DNA of 64,000 nt, from positions 165,068-229,067 of the forward strand of contig NZ_SMCP01000003.1 of NCBI RefSeq assembly GCF_004342725.1, in the 5' to 3' direction. Under the pieces are notes generated by a model. That model saw nothing but the letters and a program-made list of their open reading frames with translations, was not told the DNA's origin and did no database searches. Within the stretch, counting starts at the first letter, position 1; the number at the start of each line of letters is the position of its first letter. Below, one piece after another: positions 1-8,946 of this stretch. Source of the stretch: Testudinibacter aquarius. Its GTDB lineage: Bacteria; Pseudomonadota; Gammaproteobacteria; Enterobacterales; Pasteurellaceae. The translations under genes were made by a program, and so were the position numbers.

Positions 1-155
1 CCGCATAATACTTTCATTAATGTTGATTTTCCTGAACCATTTTCCCCACATAATGAAAGTGCTTTACCCGGTGAAATCGAAATAGAGACATTATTTAGTG
101 CTTTCACATCACCAAATTTTTTTACAATCCCTTTCATCTCTAATAATGAATCCAT
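1..155 (-). CDS. xylG: D-xylose ABC transporter ATP-binding protein, N-terminal part (runs off the window)
   Basis: The first 51 codons of a sugar-transport ATPase read leftward from an ATG at 155. The fragment starts [16 protein letters not shown] and includes a Walker A motif (GENGSGKST, about residues 38-46). It couples ATP hydrolysis to D-xylose import at the cytoplasmic face of the inner membrane. The call rests on its place directly downstream of the xylose-binding protein gene xylF in the same direction, as in the enterobacterial xylFGH operon. The rest of the gene, and probably xylH and xylR, lie outside the window. Confidence 0.88.
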   Translation of the reverse strand, partial: MDSLLEMKGIVKKFGDVKALNNVSISISPGKALSLCGENGSGKSTLMKVLC

Positions 156-228
156 AGCAACCACCTAAATTAATTATGTTTATTTTAAGGGAGAATGTTC
201 CTCCCTTATATTTAGCAGAAGTTTGAAT

Positions 229-1230
229 TTATTTATTATAAATACTCTCTTTACTATGGAATCCGTCTTGAATAATCGTTTTTTCAATATTTCCTTTAAC
301 AACTGCAATCGGATCGAGCAAATAGGAAGGAACTTCTTTCATCCCATTATTCAGACTGGCATTGCTTTCAATTTTCTCATCTTTAGCCAATCCGACAGCA
401 ATTTCCGCCGCTTTATCTGCTAATTTTGTAATCGGTTTATAGACGGTCATGGTTTGTGTGCCTTCTACAATCCGCTTAATTGCAGCTAAATCCGCATCTT
501 GTCCGGAAATAGCGACTTTGCCGGATAAACCCTGCGCACTTAAAGCTTGAATTGCACCACCTGCTGTTGCATCATTGGAAGCAACAACTGCATCAATGTT
601 ATTCTTATTGGCAGTTAAGGCGTTTTCCATAATTTGCAACGCTTTTTCCGGCAACCAAGAGTCGACCCATTGATCTCCGATCACTTTAATCGCACCTTTA
701 TCAATTAAAGGTTGTAGAATATTCATCTGACCTTGTCTGAATAATTTTGCATTATTATCAACCGGAGAGCCGCCCATTAAGAAATAATTTCCTTCCGGTT
801 TGATGCTGACAATCGTTTCCGCCTGTAGCTCGCCGACTTTCTCATTATCAAATGAAACATAGAAATCCAGATCCGCATTATTTATTAATCGATCGTATGC
901 TAAAACTTTAATACCGGATCTTTTAGCTTCTGCAATTACATTACTCAGCACATCACCATTGTGTGGAATAATTACCAAAACATCGACATCACGGTTAATC
1001 ATGTTTTCAATTTGAGAGATTTGCGCACTATCATCCCCATTTGCAGACTGTACAAATACTTTTGCCCCTAATGCCTCTGCTTTTTGAGTAAAAATACTAC
1101 TATCTTTTTGCCATCTCTCTAAACGCAAATCATCTATCGACATTCCGATAGTTAAGTCCTTTGCATTAACAGCAGCGCTCATTCCTCCAACTACCAGTGC
1201 CGCCAATAATAAACCACCTTTAAGTTTCAT
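229..1230 (-). CDS. xylF: D-xylose-binding periplasmic protein
   Basis: This 333-residue periplasmic binding protein captures D-xylose for the XylFGH importer. I chose the ATG at 1230 because a GTGAGGT ribosome site precedes it and because the protein then opens with a clean signal peptide (MKLKGGLLLAALVVGG, cleavage likely after VNA near residue 23). The 19 codons upstream of that ATG are open but look non-coding. The mature part has the two-lobed type I sugar-binder pattern (KDLTIGMSIDDLRLERW, NRDVDVLVIIPHNGD, VVASNDATAGGAIQAL) and is very close to XylF of enteric bacteria. It is transcribed divergently from xylA and followed by xylG. Confidence 0.95.
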   Translation of the reverse strand: MKLKGGLLLAALVVGGMSAAVNAKDLTIGMSIDDLRLERWQKDSSIFTQKAEALGAKVFVQSANGDDSAQISQIENMINRDVDVLVIIPHNGDVLSNVIAEAKRSGIKVLAYDRLINNADLDFYVSFDNEKVGELQAETIVSIKPEGNYFLMGGSPVDNNAKLFRQGQMNILQPLIDKGAIKVIGDQWVDSWLPEKALQIMENALTANKNNIDAVVASNDATAGGAIQALSAQGLSGKVAISGQDADLAAIKRIVEGTQTMTVYKPITKLADKAAEIAVGLAKDEKIESNASLNNGMKEVPSYLLDPIAVVKGNIEKTIIQDGFHSKESIYNK

Positions 1231-1352
1231 ATAAAATACCTCACATGTAATTAATAAAAGGTCACTTTGTCTATATGACAGCTCCAATATTTTCTATTTT
1301 AATTAAAAACACAATTAATGAATTTAATTTTCATATTACGATTTATGTTTTA

Positions 1353-1368
1353 TGTGATTCTAATCACA
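1353..1368. promoter_or_regulatory. CRP-cAMP site, xylF-xylA intergenic region
   Basis: The sequence TGTGATTCTAATCACA is a perfect TGTGA-N6-TCACA palindrome. It lies between divergent xylF and xylA, where catabolite activation of xylose genes is expected. It is the upstream member of a pair. Confidence 0.8.
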
Positions 1369-1386
1369 ACTCACTATTTACTTGTT

Positions 1387-1402
1387 TGTGATACCTATCA
1401 CA
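1387..1402. promoter_or_regulatory. Second CRP-cAMP site, xylF-xylA intergenic region
   Basis: The sequence TGTGATACCTATCACA is again a perfect TGTGA-N6-TCACA palindrome, centred 34 bp from the first. One site may serve each divergent promoter. No XylR operator could be recognised with confidence in the rest of this intergenic region. Confidence 0.8.
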
Positions 1403-1506
1403 TAAAACAATATTATGAATAGCGAAGTAAAATAACATAATTGATACCCTCTGCGGCTTGGCTTTATCTTTATCCCGAAACAAGCATATTCAAACAGGAG
1501 AAGACT

Positions 1507-2826
1507 ATGGCATGCTATTTTGAAAAGATTGATCAAATTAAATATGAAGGTAAAAACAGCACCAACCCTTTTGCTTACCGCTACTACGATGCAAATAAAG
1601 TTGTGTTGGGCAAAACCATGGCTGAGCATCTGCGCTTGGCGGTCTGTTATTGGCACACGTTTTGTTGGAATGGAACGGATATGTTCGGTAGTGGTTCGTT
1701 AGATCGTCCTTGGCAACAAGCACAACCTCCATTAGAAGCGGCAAAACAAAAAGCCGATATCGCCTTTGAATTTATTAAAAAACTGAATGTGCCGTACTAC
1801 TGCTTTCACGATATCGATGTTGCACCGGAAGGTAATTCGTTCAAAGAATATCTGCATAATTTCTCAACCATCGTCGATGTTTTGGCTGAGAAACAAGCAC
1901 AAAGTGGGATTAAATTGCTGTGGGGAACAGCGAACTGTTTTACCAATCCACGTTATATGTCAGGTGCGGCAAGCAACCCAAACCCTGAAGTCTTTGCTTG
2001 TGCCGCAACCCAAGTGTTCCATGCGATGAACGCCACCCAAAAACTACAAGGCGAGAACTATGTCTTATGGGGTGGGCGCGAAGGTTATGAAACCCTGCTC
2101 AATACCGATTTAAAACGCGAACGGGAACAGCTCGGGCGTTTTATGCAACTGGTGGTTGAGCACAAATACAAAATCGGCTTTAACGGTACATTATTAATTG
2201 AGCCGAAACCGCAAGAACCGACCAAACATCAATATGATTACGATGTTGCCACCGTATATGGCTTCTTAAAACAATTCGGCTTAGAAAAAGAAATTAAAGT
2301 CAATATTGAAGCCAATCACGCCACGTTAGCCGGGCACACCTTCCAACACGAAGTGGCAAGTGCGGTCGGATTAGGTATTCTCGGTTCAATTGATGCTAAT
2401 CGCGGTGATCCGCAACTGGGTTGGGACACCGACCAATTCCCGAACAGCATTGAAGAAAATGCACTGGTGCTTTATGAAATTTTGAAAGCAGGCGGGCTCA
2501 CAACCGGCGGTTTCAATTTCGATGCTAAAATCAGACGACAAAGTATTGATAAATATGATCTGTTCCATGCGCATATCGGTGCAATCGATGTACTTGCCCA
2601 GTCATTACTGATTGCCGCCGATATGATTGAAGATCAACAATTACAAAATATCGTTGATCAACGTTATGTCGGTTGGAATACCGAACTCGGGCAATCGATT
2701 TTGACGGGTAAAGCGTCGCTGGCTGATCTGGCACAATTGGTTGAAAGCCAAGCACTTGCACCGCAGCCGGTTTCCGGACAGCAAGAGCGGTTGGAAAATA
2801 TTGTCAACGCCTATATCTATAAATAA
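1507..2826 (+). CDS. xylA: Xylose isomerase
   Basis: Converts D-xylose to D-xylulose in the cytoplasm, the first step of xylose catabolism. The ATG at 1507 follows an AGGAG ribosome site and gives 439 residues, matching the roughly 440 of proteobacterial class II xylose isomerases. Diagnostic motifs include [13 protein letters not shown] (active-site His and Asp near residue 100), [18 protein letters not shown] (metal-binding Glu), [13 protein letters not shown] and the C-terminal FDAKIRRQS. It is first in the xylAB operon and divergent from xylF. An upstream in-frame extension to 1441 has no ribosome site and was not used. Confidence 0.97.
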   Translation: MACYFEKIDQIKYEGKNSTNPFAYRYYDANKVVLGKTMAEHLRLAVCYWHTFCWNGTDMFGSGSLDRPWQQAQPPLEAAKQKADIAFEFIKKLNVPYYCFHDIDVAPEGNSFKEYLHNFSTIVDVLAEKQAQSGIKLLWGTANCFTNPRYMSGAASNPNPEVFACAATQVFHAMNATQKLQGENYVLWGGREGYETLLNTDLKREREQLGRFMQLVVEHKYKIGFNGTLLIEPKPQEPTKHQYDYDVATVYGFLKQFGLEKEIKVNIEANHATLAGHTFQHEVASAVGLGILGSIDANRGDPQLGWDTDQFPNSIEENALVLYEILKAGGLTTGGFNFDAKIRRQSIDKYDLFHAHIGAIDVLAQSLLIAADMIEDQQLQNIVDQRYVGWNTELGQSILTGKASLADLAQLVESQALAPQPVSGQQERLENIVNAYIYK

Positions 2827-2838
2827 TCAGCAACATGC

Positions 2839-2870
2839 TCAGGGGTTAGCCAGCCTGCCCCTGACTTTTT
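2839..2870 (+). terminator. Hairpin with T-run between xylA and xylB (attenuator-like)
   Basis: A TCAGGGG / CCCCTGA stem with a 12-base loop is followed by CTTTTT, inside the xylA-xylB gap. It resembles a weak intrinsic terminator that would lower xylB expression relative to xylA, a common arrangement in xyl operons. Confidence 0.5.
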
Positions 2871-2886
2871 ATCGACGGAGCAAATT

Positions 2887-4332
2887 ATGTACCTCGGCAT
2901 TGATTTAGGCACTTCGGGTGTCAAACTGGTATTATTAGACGAGCGGCAAACCATTGTCGTCACTCATTCAACCGCACTTGCGCTCAGTCGTCCGCAGCCG
3001 CTGTGGTCGGAGCAAAATCCGCACGACTGGTGGCAAGCGGTCAATGCCGGCATTCAAGCCCTGAAAAACCAGCATGATCTCAAACAGGTTAAAGCCATCG
3101 GGCTGACCGGACAAATGCACGGCGCGGTGATGCTCGACAAGCAAAACCAACCGCTCTATCCCGCTATTTTATGGAATGACGGGCGCAGTGTTGCCGAGTG
3201 CCAGGAATTGGAACAGCAAGTCCCTGATTCACGCTTGATTACCGGCAATTTAATGATGCCCGGCTTTACTGCGCCTAAGTTAAAATGGTTCAAAAAACAT
3301 CAGCCGCAACGCTTCGAAAAAATTCATAAAGTGTTATTGCCGAAAGATTATTTACGCTTGTTGATGACGGGGCGCCATGTCTCCGATATGTCCGATGCCG
3401 CCGGAACCCTGTGGCTGGATGTTGGCAAAAGAGCATGGAACAACGAATTATTAACGGCTTGTGGGCTATCGATTGAAAATATGCCGGAGCTGATGGAAGG
3501 AAACCAGATTTCCGGCTATTTGTTGCCCGATATTGCCGACCAATGGGGTATGAACCCGGTTCCGGTGGTTGCCGGCGGCGGCGATAATGCTGCCGGTGCG
3601 ATTGGCGTTGGGTTATATAAAGCGGGGCAAGCGATGTTGTCGCTCGGTACTTCCGGTGTCTATTTTGTGGTCACAGATAAATTTGTCAGCAATCCGGAAA
3701 GTGCGGTACACAGTTTCTGTCACGCCCTGCCTGAACGTTGGCATTTGATGTCGGTGATTTTGAGTGCCGCCGCTTGTGTTGATTGGGCGAACCAAGCGCT
3801 TGGTATTCACGATATACCGCACTTTTTCGAACTGGCGGCCAGTGCCGAGGATTCCGATGTAATTTTCTTGCCTTATTTATCCGGGGAAAGAACGCCACAT
3901 AACGACCCTTACGCCAAAGGCGTATTTTGGGGCATGGACCACAACAGTACTCAAGCGATACTGGCAAAAGCGGTGTTGGAAGGCGTCAGTTTTGCCTTGG
4001 CGCAAGGCATCGAGGTGCTGCACGCAAGCGGCGTTGCGGCGGACAACATCACCCTCATCGGCGGAGGCGCCAAAAGCCATTACTGGCGGCAACTGTTGGC
4101 GGATATCAGCGGCAAGACCTTGGAATACCGCCAAGGCGGCGATGTCGGCCCCGCACTGGGCGCGGCAAAGTTGGCGCAAATTGCGTTAAATCCGGATAAA
4201 GCGATAGCCGATTTTTGTCCGCCTTTAGTATTGGAACACATTTATCAACCAAATCCGGCAAGACAAGCGTATTACCACAGCAAAAAGGCACGTTTTAACC
4301 AGTTGTACCTGCGCTTGAAAGGTTTTATCTAG
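2887..4332 (+). CDS. xylB: Xylulokinase
   Basis: Phosphorylates D-xylulose to xylulose 5-phosphate for the pentose phosphate pathway. The 481-residue FGGY-family kinase has the N-terminal phosphate motif (LGIDLGTSGVKLVLLDE), the substrate loop GQMHGAVMLD, the catalytic region VAGGGDNAAGAIGVGL near residue 230 and the C-terminal ATP site LIGGGAKSHYWRQLL. It lies 60 bp after xylA. Its last 8 bases overlap the 3' end of the convergent sigma-54 gene, so the two transcripts must meet tail to tail with no room for a terminator. Confidence 0.97.
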   Translation: MYLGIDLGTSGVKLVLLDERQTIVVTHSTALALSRPQPLWSEQNPHDWWQAVNAGIQALKNQHDLKQVKAIGLTGQMHGAVMLDKQNQPLYPAILWNDGRSVAECQELEQQVPDSRLITGNLMMPGFTAPKLKWFKKHQPQRFEKIHKVLLPKDYLRLLMTGRHVSDMSDAAGTLWLDVGKRAWNNELLTACGLSIENMPELMEGNQISGYLLPDIADQWGMNPVPVVAGGGDNAAGAIGVGLYKAGQAMLSLGTSGVYFVVTDKFVSNPESAVHSFCHALPERWHLMSVILSAAACVDWANQALGIHDIPHFFELAASAEDSDVIFLPYLSGERTPHNDPYAKGVFWGMDHNSTQAILAKAVLEGVSFALAQGIEVLHASGVAADNITLIGGGAKSHYWRQLLADISGKTLEYRQGGDVGPALGAAKLAQIALNPDKAIADFCPPLVLEHIYQPNPARQAYYHSKKARFNQLYLRLKGFI

Positions 4333-5590
4333 CTAGAGTTAGTCGTAATTGATGGCGATATTTATTGACTGTTCTACGAGAGATCTTAATATTTTCATTG
4401 GTTAAAACATCAGTGATATCTTGGTCAGTAAGCGTATTATTTCTCTGTAATAATGCGCTGATTCGCTGCTTGATATATTCGCTACTGGCTGAGTATTTAT
4501 TGGTGGGTAGTAAGTCAGTGAATGCATAGATTTTCTTATCAAATTTAATATATTTATCTTTTATTAAACGATATAAGCTAGAAAGACTTAAATTCAGTCG
4601 ACGACTAATTTCATATAAATCCCATTCCGCTAAGTCACTGTGATTTTTACTGATAAAGAATAATTTTTGTCGCTGAATCATTAATTCCAATAGCTTGTGT
4701 AGTAGTAACGTTCTATATTTTACTCCACCAATAATAACATTTATCCTATCCAGTGCCGGGTTATTCTCCTGCATTAAGATAGATTGCGTCAATACTGATT
4801 GAAATGGAAAGTCACTCTCATTTAATACTTCTATTTTAACTTCGCCTGCTTCAACTCGAAGTAAAAACTCTGGAATTCTATATTTAATTGGCTCCTCAAT
4901 ATAACAACTGACCGGAAATGGAGAAATACTCTGAATCAATGCCAGCGCTGCATTTAAATCCTGCTCACTAATATCAGTAAATTGTTTTTTAACCTTTTGT
5001 CTTAAAATATTTTTATTACCCAGTTCGCGCCAGCCTGACTGTACTATACTTTCTGCCAATAAGCGGTGGGAATCATCACTATGGCGTAAACGAATCAAGA
5101 TGCATTCCTGCACAGATTCAGCACCAATGCCTAATGGCTCTAACGTTTGTACTAGCTCAATATAGCGATAAAAGTCTGTATATGACAACTCTCCAGTAGA
5201 AAAAAATTTTCTTTGATATTGTAACCAATCTTTATACAACTCCTGCTTATCTACGGTTAAAATGCCTCGCTCATCAATCGAGTCAATAATAAAAGTCAAA
5301 ATTTCTGTTTCATATTCATTCAAATGTAATTCATTAAGCTGTAATAATAGGCTTGACTGTAAACTTATAGGTTGACCTATTTCATGATTCTGTTCAATCT
5401 CCTCACCGAATATTGTTATTGGAAAATAAACATAGGGTTCTTTTTGAAAACCAACCAGCGTGTTATGCATTAGTTGATCAGTAATAAAATACTGCAATTC
5501 ATCATATGAAAATGACAGTATGTTAAAAAGTATAATATCGTCGGGCGATAATGCTATGCTTATTTCTTGCTTCTGGCTTACCCCATGCAT
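4325..5590 (-). CDS. Divergent sigma-54 factor (RpoN family)
   Basis: A 421-residue protein with the full RpoN layout. It has a short region I without the usual Gln-rich run (SPDDIILFNILSFSYDELQYFI). Core-binding segments follow: LNEYETEILTFIIDSIDERGILT; VQTLEPLGIGAESVQECILIRL; SISPFPVSCYI then a YRIPEFLLRVE strand. A helix-turn-helix region (GVKYRTLLLHKLLELM, DLYEISRRLNLSLSSLYRLI) precedes the RpoN box SRRTVNKYRH at about residues 404-413 (consensus ARRTVAKYRE), which reads the -24 element. Family knowledge: sigma-54 opens promoters only with an AAA+ activator, and one is encoded 12 bp upstream. It is shorter and more diverged than housekeeping RpoN, and the usual rpoN neighbours (lptB, hpf, ptsN) are absent. 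This suggests a private sigma factor for the adjacent catabolic genes. Confidence 0.88.
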   Translation of the reverse strand: MHGVSQKQEISIALSPDDIILFNILSFSYDELQYFITDQLMHNTLVGFQKEPYVYFPITIFGEEIEQNHEIGQPISLQSSLLLQLNELHLNEYETEILTFIIDSIDERGILTVDKQELYKDWLQYQRKFFSTGELSYTDFYRYIELVQTLEPLGIGAESVQECILIRLRHSDDSHRLLAESIVQSGWRELGNKNILRQKVKKQFTDISEQDLNAALALIQSISPFPVSCYIEEPIKYRIPEFLLRVEAGEVKIEVLNESDFPFQSVLTQSILMQENNPALDRINVIIGGVKYRTLLLHKLLELMIQRQKLFFISKNHSDLAEWDLYEISRRLNLSLSSLYRLIKDKYIKFDKKIYAFTDLLPTNKYSASSEYIKQRISALLQRNNTLTDQDITDVLTNENIKISRRTVNKYRHQLRLTLAR

Positions 5591-5602
5591 AACAATACAC
5601 CT

Positions 5603-7513
5603 CTACAGAGTAGCTTGGGTATGAATATCTAACTTCAAATAGCGATAAACCGTCATTTTACTGATATTTAATATTTGTGAAACCCTTTGATAATCCTGAT
5701 TATGTTCAGCCAGGCACTGCTTAATCAATGCTACTTGAAACGCCAATGTTCTGCTCTTAAAGTCTTGGTTAGAATGTTGTTCTCTACTCTCTGGCTCCTC
5801 AAATAAGCAAAAAGATTTAAACAATGAAAGGTAACTTTGCTGCGGGAAAAGACCGATCATCAAAGCTAAGCGCTGCATCATAAATTTCAACTCTCGCACG
5901 TTACCTTGCCATGAATAAGATTGTAAATAACTCAATAACGCCTCATATTGTAGGCGGTCAATATCTATTTTATGTTCTGCTAAAAAAAGCTCTGATAAAT
6001 AAGCAATATCTTCAGGTCTCTCAGACAGCGTTGGTATTCTTAAAAAAAGGTGATTCAAACGGTAGTAAAGATCTTGCCTAAACCGCTCTTTTACAACTTC
6101 TTGTGTCAAATTTTTATTACTAGCACTGATCACCCGCACATCTATTGGGATCACTTCATTGCCCCCCACACGCATAATTTCTTTTTCTTGTAAAGCACGT
6201 AGCAATCTTGCTTGCAAAGCGAGTGGCATTTCAGCAATTTCATCTAAAAATAAAGTGCCAGTGTGGGCCAACTCAAATAATCCTGTTTTTCCTTCCTTGT
6301 TGGCACCAGTAAATGCCCCTTTCTCATAACCAAATAATTCACTTTCTAATAAATTTTCAGGAATGGCAGCACAATTGATAGCAATAAAGGGATTGTCTCT
6401 ACGCGGACTGGCAAAATGGATGCTGTTGGCAAACAACTCTTTCCCTACCCCTGACTCACCATACAACAAAACATTAGCATCCGTTCCTGAATATATAGTC
6501 GCCAGCAGCTTACATTTTTCCATATTGTCATTACGCGTCAAAATATCATCAAAGCAATATTTAGCAATAAATCCTCGCTTGGTAGCTTCACGTTTTCTCA
6601 GCTTATATTCTGCATGCTTGATCTTATTATCTTCAGTCAACGTACAAATCACACCCAAGCACTCTTGATTAACTAAAATTGGCATGCGGTTTACCACATA
6701 GGTTTTACCGCCAATTTCAATTAATTCACCATTATGCGCTTTTTTACTTTGTATCACCGATCCAGTTTGTGAAGAGGGAATCAGTTGACTAATCTCTTTG
6801 CCGATAACGTTCAAGTGGGTATTTTTTATTATTTTTTCGGCAATTGGATTAATCAGTTCAATTCGATTAAATTTATCAGTAACAATAACGCCTTCTGCAA
6901 CTGATGATAAAATCGTATTCAAACGACTGGCTTTACGTTGAACATCATGTTTAAATTTACTAACCGATATCGCACGGCTGATTGCTTCGCGTACCGACTC
7001 AGATGCGGTTTTTAATAAAATAGTATTGAAGTTGCGCTGTTGTGCTTGCTGAAATACCAAAACACCGCCAATAATACAGAGATGCTCTTCCGGAGTGTAG
7101 CGCGCCAGTAACCGATCAATATCAGCCTGATTTTGGAAACTATGAAATTCAATGCTCAGATCTAATGCTGCAGCGACATATTCAATCCCTGCTATTTTTT
7201 CATAAGTGATCAGCACTAATTTTTTATAGCGTGTTTTATATGGGGTGAGCTGGTTTAGCAAATCAGATAACGAAAAATTGATTGAAATTACCGGAATCGA
7301 TAACATTTTTTCCAACGAAGCGGCTGTTCCACCGCGACTAATCACGGCATCGTAAGATTTATGGTTATCGGTTAATTTACTAATGTCTGGTGCATCTAAA
7401 ATGGCATTTAAAATTGTCATATTGCAACCCAGATTATCGGCTTCGATTCTGGCAAATTTGGCAAGCTCTTGATCCGGCGCAACAAAAACAAGATTAAACA
7501 TCTTTTTGTTCAA
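5603..7513 (-). CDS. Sigma-54-dependent activator with PrpR_N sensor, PAS, AAA+ and Fis-type HTH
   Basis: A 636-residue enhancer-binding protein. Residues 5-175 match the PrpR_N sensor fold ([20 protein letters not shown]). A PAS domain follows (about 195-295; [26 protein letters not shown]). The AAA+ motor has Walker A GESGVGKE (352-359), the sigma-54-contacting GAFTGA loop (399-404) and Walker B LFLDEI (421-426). A Fis-like HTH closes the protein ([18 protein letters not shown]). The best start is TTG at 7513, eight bases after GAGG; ATG at 7501 is an alternative. In PrpR the same sensor binds 2-methylcitrate, so a related carboxylate ligand is plausible here. It precedes the sigma-54 gene and follows the catabolic genes it probably activates. 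Confidence 0.92.
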   Translation of the reverse strand: MNKKMFNLVFVAPDQELAKFARIEADNLGCNMTILNAILDAPDISKLTDNHKSYDAVISRGGTAASLEKMLSIPVISINFSLSDLLNQLTPYKTRYKKLVLITYEKIAGIEYVAAALDLSIEFHSFQNQADIDRLLARYTPEEHLCIIGGVLVFQQAQQRNFNTILLKTASESVREAISRAISVSKFKHDVQRKASRLNTILSSVAEGVIVTDKFNRIELINPIAEKIIKNTHLNVIGKEISQLIPSSQTGSVIQSKKAHNGELIEIGGKTYVVNRMPILVNQECLGVICTLTEDNKIKHAEYKLRKREATKRGFIAKYCFDDILTRNDNMEKCKLLATIYSGTDANVLLYGESGVGKELFANSIHFASPRRDNPFIAINCAAIPENLLESELFGYEKGAFTGANKEGKTGLFELAHTGTLFLDEIAEMPLALQARLLRALQEKEIMRVGGNEVIPIDVRVISASNKNLTQEVVKERFRQDLYYRLNHLFLRIPTLSERPEDIAYLSELFLAEHKIDIDRLQYEALLSYLQSYSWQGNVRELKFMMQRLALMIGLFPQQSYLSLFKSFCLFEEPESREQHSNQDFKSRTLAFQVALIKQCLAEHNQDYQRVSQILNISKMTVYRYLKLDIHTQATL

Positions 7514-7547
7514 AATAAAAACCTCAATAATTTATAAATTAAAACAA

Positions 7548-7573
7548 GGCTATCAGCCTCCTGGCCAATAGCC
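7548..7573 (-). terminator. Hairpin between carrier and activator genes
   Basis: On the minus strand a GGCTAT / ATAGCC stem with internal pairing is followed by TTGTTTT. It may partly separate the inducible catabolic genes from the downstream activator and sigma-54 genes. Confidence 0.45.
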
Positions 7574-7591
7574 CCTATTGTTATCACGTTA

Positions 7592-8881
7592 TTAATAAAG
7601 AACGCCAATATAAAGTAAACAATAACCTAGCGCTAATAGCAAAAATGGTAAGATTAATAGTCTGATAAATAATTGTTTGCTCTCTTTTGGATCAGTCAAT
7701 CCTGCTATAACCAGCGCACCACCGGAAGAAAACGGTGAATACCCAGTGAAAGTAGCAAACATAGTGATGATAGAGAACATCAAACCAGGATTATCCACGT
7801 GTAGGTTCGGTACAATTGGATAAAAAGTAGGCATTACGACCCCCATACTAGAAGCAAATACCGACATCATTGACGAAAATGCTGCAACTAAATAATAAAT
7901 CACACCACCACCAATGCTACCATCAATACTGTTCAAATAGTTGGACAGCGCCGTCATCGCACCTGCTTTCGAAGCCAGCTCAGTCAACATCCCTAAACCA
8001 CCGATCATGATGATGATTGACCAAGGAATGTTTTTCATTGCCTCATTTTCGTTGCCCAATTTGAGGACAAGTGCCAATACAATGCCTAAAAAAGAGAGAA
8101 ACGTTGGATCCAACATTTTAGTCATTTTACTTAAAAAGAGTGACTGCGGGTTTAATGCTAATAGTACACTCGGCACGATAACCAGTAAAAAGATCAGCGC
8201 AACTAAAGCTAGGGTTCGTTTTTGCTGGTTATTTAATAATTTGGGTTGCTCTATCTGAGCTGATGTTACCTGATAGCCCTTTAGTAGAATATACCCAAAA
8301 ATAAAAATTAAGGTATGAATCACAAAACTATTACGCCCTACTGTTAAAGCATACGCTTGCGACATTTCTACACTGTAACCCAATTTTTCAATTAAACCTT
8401 CCGTTACGCGCCCCCCTAACGTAAACGGATTAAACCCTCCGGCAACGGCGCCACTATAGATAATGATCGCCGCCAACAAGCGGCTCATATTAATTTTACT
8501 GGCAATTACCATCACCAGCGGTGACATAAAAGCAAAGGCTGCATAGTGTCCCGGCCCGATTCCGGCAAAAATCACCACCGTCACAAACAGAACAATGGGA
8601 ATAAGAAACGGCTGATTACGTACGGCAAACACCATTTTTTCTGCGACCAACGAGAGCGTACCATTCGAAATCACAATCCCATAAAAGAAGGTGATAGATA
8701 GCAAAATAAAAAAAAGATTTAATCCCCATAAGCCGGAAACATCCTTAGCATTCAGCCCATAGATATAAGCCGCAATAAATGAAAAGACAATTGCAAAAAT
8801 ACCAATATTTATTTTAAAAAAATATCCCCCGGCAATCGATAACACAATAAAAAGTAAAATAATAACGTTAAAGCTTAACAT
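7592..8881 (-). CDS. MatC-like (ion transporter superfamily) di/tricarboxylate carrier
   Basis: A 429-residue inner-membrane protein with about 11-12 hydrophobic segments. Its N-terminal third resembles the MatC_N domain of dicarboxylate carriers (GYFFKINIGIFAIVFSFIAAYIYG, IGPGHYAAFAFMSPLVMVIA, GAVAGGFNPFTLGGRVTEGL). A repeat-like motif occurs in the C-terminal half (MFATFTGYSPFSSGGALVIAGL). The ATG at 8881 follows GGAG at proper spacing, whereas the upstream extension to 8920 has no such site. Its place behind the PrpF, LeuCD, HMG-CoA lyase and CaiB genes suggests import of their unsaturated or hydroxy di- or tricarboxylate substrate. The exact substrate cannot be read from sequence. Confidence 0.78.
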   Translation of the reverse strand: MLSFNVIILLFIVLSIAGGYFFKINIGIFAIVFSFIAAYIYGLNAKDVSGLWGLNLFFILLSITFFYGIVISNGTLSLVAEKMVFAVRNQPFLIPIVLFVTVVIFAGIGPGHYAAFAFMSPLVMVIASKINMSRLLAAIIIYSGAVAGGFNPFTLGGRVTEGLIEKLGYSVEMSQAYALTVGRNSFVIHTLIFIFGYILLKGYQVTSAQIEQPKLLNNQQKRTLALVALIFLLVIVPSVLLALNPQSLFLSKMTKMLDPTFLSFLGIVLALVLKLGNENEAMKNIPWSIIIMIGGLGMLTELASKAGAMTALSNYLNSIDGSIGGGVIYYLVAAFSSMMSVFASSMGVVMPTFYPIVPNLHVDNPGLMFSIITMFATFTGYSPFSSGGALVIAGLTDPKESKQLFIRLLILPFLLLALGYCLLYIGVLY

Positions 8882-8946
8882 ATAAAAACTCCAGTTATAT
8901 AACACGATATGCAACCGCACTTTGAAAGCAGTTGAGCTATTTTGGT

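Noticed and set aside
1231-1506. XylR operators in the xylF-xylA region
   Set aside because: No clear direct-repeat pair resembling the known E. coli XylR sites could be made out by eye, so only the CRP sites are reported.
8882-8946. A second sigma-54 promoter in front of the carrier gene, suggested by a TTGCA on the minus strand
   Set aside because: No GG lies 10 bases upstream of that GC; the position is occupied by an uptake sequence.
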